From Sulfurovum sp. (lineage in GTDB: Bacteria > Campylobacterota > Campylobacteria > Campylobacterales > Sulfurovaceae), in the NCBI GenBank assembly GCA_022729615.1, contig DZAQ01000022.1, positions 1 through 16,088 on the forward strand: a stretch of DNA of 16,088 nt, read 5' to 3'. Below the pieces are notes generated by a model. That model was given only the letters and a program-made list of their open reading frames with translations, was not told the DNA's origin and made no database searches. Of this stretch, positions 14,033 to 16,088 are shown piece by piece. Numbering within the stretch: position 1 is the first letter of the stretch; each line of letters opens with the position of its first letter. A program made the position numbers and the translations under genes.

Positions 14033-15046
14033 TTAAAAATCATTCAAATCAATACTTGCTTTGGCATAGTTGGCAACATTGCTCTCAAAAAAGTTGCTTT
14101 TGACACTGTTCATCTGGAGATGTTTGTTGACAAGCTGCTGGAGATAGGTGTCTGGGTTTTCCGGAAAGATAGTATCAAGTCCTATCTTGCGCAGCCTGTC
14201 GTTGGCGTAGTTATAGACGGTTTTTTCTATGAGATCCTCCGTAAGACCCATGATGGGATAGTTGTGCAGAAGGTATCTCCCATACTCAAGCTCTATCTCC
14301 ACTGCCTCTTGGATCATCTCATAGACTTTATCTACGGTAGCCGTTTGGATACTGTTTTCTTTTTGGAGCGTTCTAAATATATTGGCAAAGAGCGGCAGAT
14401 GGGTATTGAGCTCATCTCTGGCGATAAATTTGATCATATCTCTCGCACCAGGGACTTTGTCGCCAAGCACATAGATATAGGAAAATCCCAGCAAGAAGTA
14501 GATTCCCTCAAGGTTGACGCTCGCCATGGCGCTTAGAAGCATCTGATCCGCTGAACCGCCCTCGATATATCTGGCGAACTGCTCTGCGATTCTCTGGTTT
14601 TTTCTATTGAGCGCCTCATCGTGTTTGTAGAGATTGAAAACCTCTTCAGAGTTCCCGCACGCATCGAGCAGCACTGCGTAGCTTTTGGAGTGGTTGACCT
14701 CTTGCATGATCTGTAGGCTCAGTACCGATTTGACGAGACGATTGTTCGCGAGTCTCCTGAAATCACTCAAATACTCCTCTTGGGCACTGTCATTGAAACT
14801 CAGCTGCGCAAAAGTCATCTTATAGATTTGCTGTTCATTTTCCAAAAGCTGATCAAAATTCTTTTTTTCTGTTGAAGTGTTGACCTCAGACGGAAACCAA
14901 GTATTGGCATTCATCAAATCATAGATATTGCTGTCCCACTTGTATTTGGATCTGTTGAAGTCCACAAATCCCGTAGGTGCGCCGCCATAAAGCTTTTCAT
15001 CAAGGATATCTTCGCCGTGTGGATTGTAGTATTTTGTAGATTTCAT
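14033..15046 (-). CDS. nrdB: Class I ribonucleotide reductase, beta subunit
   Basis: NrdB houses the di-iron centre and tyrosyl radical that start reduction of ribonucleotides to deoxyribonucleotides by NrdA. The 337-residue ferritin-like protein resembles Helicobacter/Campylobacter NrdB at both ends: YGGAPTGFVDFNRSKYKWD (20-38) with NANTWFP (46-52), and NVANYAKASIDLNDF (323-337), the tail that docks on NrdA. Proposed metal ligands are Asp86, Glu116 and His119 (in QEVNHSKSYA), Glu180 (NLEGIYF), Glu212 and His216; the radical tyrosine is Tyr123. The last pair occurs as RDELNTHL, one residue longer than the usual RDExxH spacing. nrdA is not adjacent. The ATG follows AAAAGG ten bases upstream, and a near-consensus promoter lies at 15104-15132. 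No strong terminator follows; only the AT-only palindrome TTAAAATTTTAA lies just downstream. Confidence 0.93.
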   Translation of the reverse strand: MKSTKYYNPHGEDILDEKLYGGAPTGFVDFNRSKYKWDSNIYDLMNANTWFPSEVNTSTEKKNFDQLLENEQQIYKMTFAQLSFNDSAQEEYLSDFRRLANNRLVKSVLSLQIMQEVNHSKSYAVLLDACGNSEEVFNLYKHDEALNRKNQRIAEQFARYIEGGSADQMLLSAMASVNLEGIYFLLGFSYIYVLGDKVPGARDMIKFIARDELNTHLPLFANIFRTLQKENSIQTATVDKVYEMIQEAVEIELEYGRYLLHNYPIMGLTEDLIEKTVYNYANDRLRKIGLDTIFPENPDTYLQQLVNKHLQMNSVKSNFFESNVANYAKASIDLNDF

Positions 15047-15103
15047 GATTTTTTTACCTTTTAAAATATAGATAATGTGAATTTTTGATTATTGTAACCA
15101 TAT

Positions 15104-15132
15104 ATTATAGTTGATATTTTGATTTAGGTCAA
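15104..15132 (-). promoter_or_regulatory. Near-consensus sigma-70 promoter of nrdB
   Basis: On the minus strand TTGACC (15132-15127) and a perfect TATAAT (15109-15104) are separated by 17 bases. The start of transcription would be near 15097, giving a leader of about 50 bases before the nrdB ATG. This is the best promoter in the window and makes nrdB independent of the upstream mutarotase gene. No clear NrdR box was recognised. Confidence 0.75.
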
Positions 15133-15146
15133 CCATCACATCTGAA

Positions 15147-16034
15147 CTACTCCCTTTCAAGTGAGATAATTTGTCTGATATGATGGGCAGCTCCGGAGGG
15201 CAGGGCGATACTGTCAGTTCTCGTGTTGCAGCTCTCGATACAGACAAATTTTCTATAGAGTTCACCCGGCAAATCATGCAGATTGTTGTTGGCGGATGGA
15301 TTCCAAATCGTAGTTGAGTTACTGCCTTTTTTGTCTATAAATATCTTTCGTTTCAGTCCGCTGTCTATGATCTCGCACCGCGCTAGAGTGGGGAGATAGA
15401 CACGGTTGATCACCCCTTCTATCTTCAGCGAAGCGGTTTCGGATTTGAGCATGCCGGGATCAGTGATATCCGCAAACGGTGTATTTTCGACTCCGCATAT
15501 CAAGGTTTCAGCGATATCAGAGAGCCAAAAATAGCTATGGAGCGCTTGTGAAAAGCAGATCGCCTCATCACCTGAGTTGGTAGTGCGAAGGTCTATGGAG
15601 AGCTCTTTGCCTATCACAAAAGCAAGCTCCAGATCAAAAGCATGAGGGAAGAGCTCAAGCGTATCTCTGTCTTCATTCAATCCCAAGATCACTTTCGTCT
15701 CTCCGCTTAAGAGTTGTGTGACCTCTCGCACTTGCCACTCTTTGTTTCTGGCAAAACCATGCTGCGGTTTGGAGCTATCTGTCGGATGGGGTCCGAACCA
15801 TGGCCAGCAGATCGGGATACCGGCATGGAGTGTCATATCGGGGATCATTTCGCTTCTTGTGCCCTCGAAGATCACCATCTCTTCACCTTTGGGCTGGAAA
15901 TGGACGAGATTGCCTCCAAAGAGATAGATCTGAGCATCCGCATGATCATTGGAAATGATGATTTTGACTAATTTGGCACTACTCTCTTCAAGCCGTACGA
16001 TATTTGGAATTTCAAATTTGCTCAAATCTTGCAT
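15147..16034 (-). CDS. Glucose-6-phosphate 1-epimerase family (YeaD-like mutarotase)
   Basis: A cytoplasmic, aldose-1-epimerase-fold enzyme of the D-hexose-6-phosphate mutarotase family, which interconverts the alpha and beta anomers of hexose 6-phosphates such as glucose 6-phosphate. The 295 residues match YeaD length. Signature segments are HAGIPICWPWFGPH (70-83), QHGFARNKEW (91-100), ALHSYFWLSDI (164-174) with His166, TTIWNPSANN (241-250) and FVCIESC (263-269) with Glu267; His166 and Glu267 correspond to the catalytic His/Glu pair. A longer reading from an ATG at 16076 lacks a ribosome site, whereas AAAGGA (16045-16040) is five bases before the ATG at 16034. It lies upstream of nrdB on the same strand. 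Producing glucose 6-phosphate is what the nearby PTS would do, so a link is plausible but nrdB separates them. The exact sugar phosphate is inferred from the family. Confidence 0.9.
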   Translation of the reverse strand: MQDLSKFEIPNIVRLEESSAKLVKIIISNDHADAQIYLFGGNLVHFQPKGEEMVIFEGTRSEMIPDMTLHAGIPICWPWFGPHPTDSSKPQHGFARNKEWQVREVTQLLSGETKVILGLNEDRDTLELFPHAFDLELAFVIGKELSIDLRTTNSGDEAICFSQALHSYFWLSDIAETLICGVENTPFADITDPGMLKSETASLKIEGVINRVYLPTLARCEIIDSGLKRKIFIDKKGSNSTTIWNPSANNNLHDLPGELYRKFVCIESCNTRTDSIALPSGAAHHIRQIISLERE

Positions 16035-16039
16035 CGGTA

Positions 16040-16045
16040 TCCTTT
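16040..16045 (-). promoter_or_regulatory. Ribosome binding site deciding the mutarotase start
   Basis: AAAGGA (16045-16040) lies five bases upstream of ATG at 16034-16032, favouring this start over the in-frame ATG 14 codons earlier. Confidence 0.75.
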
Positions 16046-16088
16046 GGATTTTCTTATTGAGTTCAAATATTAGCATACAAGTGATAAA

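Overview
The window is an ordinary-density bacterial chromosome segment, almost certainly from a member of the Campylobacterota (Epsilonproteobacteria), perhaps a free-living Sulfurimonas/Sulfurovum/Sulfuricurvum-type organism. This rests on recalled family resemblance, not on a search: a NrdB with Helicobacter/Campylobacter-like N- and C-termini, a stand-alone Aer/CetB-type PAS protein, and AT-rich promoters. No rRNA, tRNA, CRISPR array, insertion sequence or phage gene is visible.

Layout. A DUF2062 membrane protein gene runs off the left edge on the minus strand (1-469) and is divergent from prs (PRPP synthetase), lepA (elongation factor 4) and a small four-helix CopD-like membrane protein on the plus strand (553-3812). 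A convergent minus-strand gene for a single-domain PAS protein follows (3924-4373). Divergent from it is metH, the complete multidomain B12-dependent methionine synthase, read from a TTG start (4557-8066). From 8306 to the right edge everything is on the minus strand. In transcription order this is: a glucose-6-phosphate 1-epimerase-like gene (15147-16034), nrdB with its own near-consensus promoter (14033-15046), then a tight three-gene operon (8306-13923): an OprB-type carbohydrate porin, an EIIA(Glc)-HPr-EI fusion protein and a PtsG-like EIICBB permease.

The most notable content is this sugar-uptake locus. The porin would pass sugar through the outer membrane. The fusion protein carries all general PTS phosphocarrier steps plus EIIA. 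The permease would import and phosphorylate the sugar, and its pore-domain motifs look like PtsG (glucose) rather than NagE (N-acetylglucosamine). The nearby mutarotase would interconvert glucose-6-phosphate anomers. A self-contained glucose PTS is, to my knowledge, atypical for Campylobacterota, most of which lack sugar PTSs.

The second notable feature lies in the two convergent intergenic regions (3813-3923 and 8067-8305). Both carry copies of one short hairpin repeat family whose stems differ in sequence but keep their base pairing. At the right-hand site two such units flank a 72-bp palindrome through near-identical linkers. All real genes look intact and no frameshift or pseudogene was found. 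No stretch longer than 300 bases lacks a gene.
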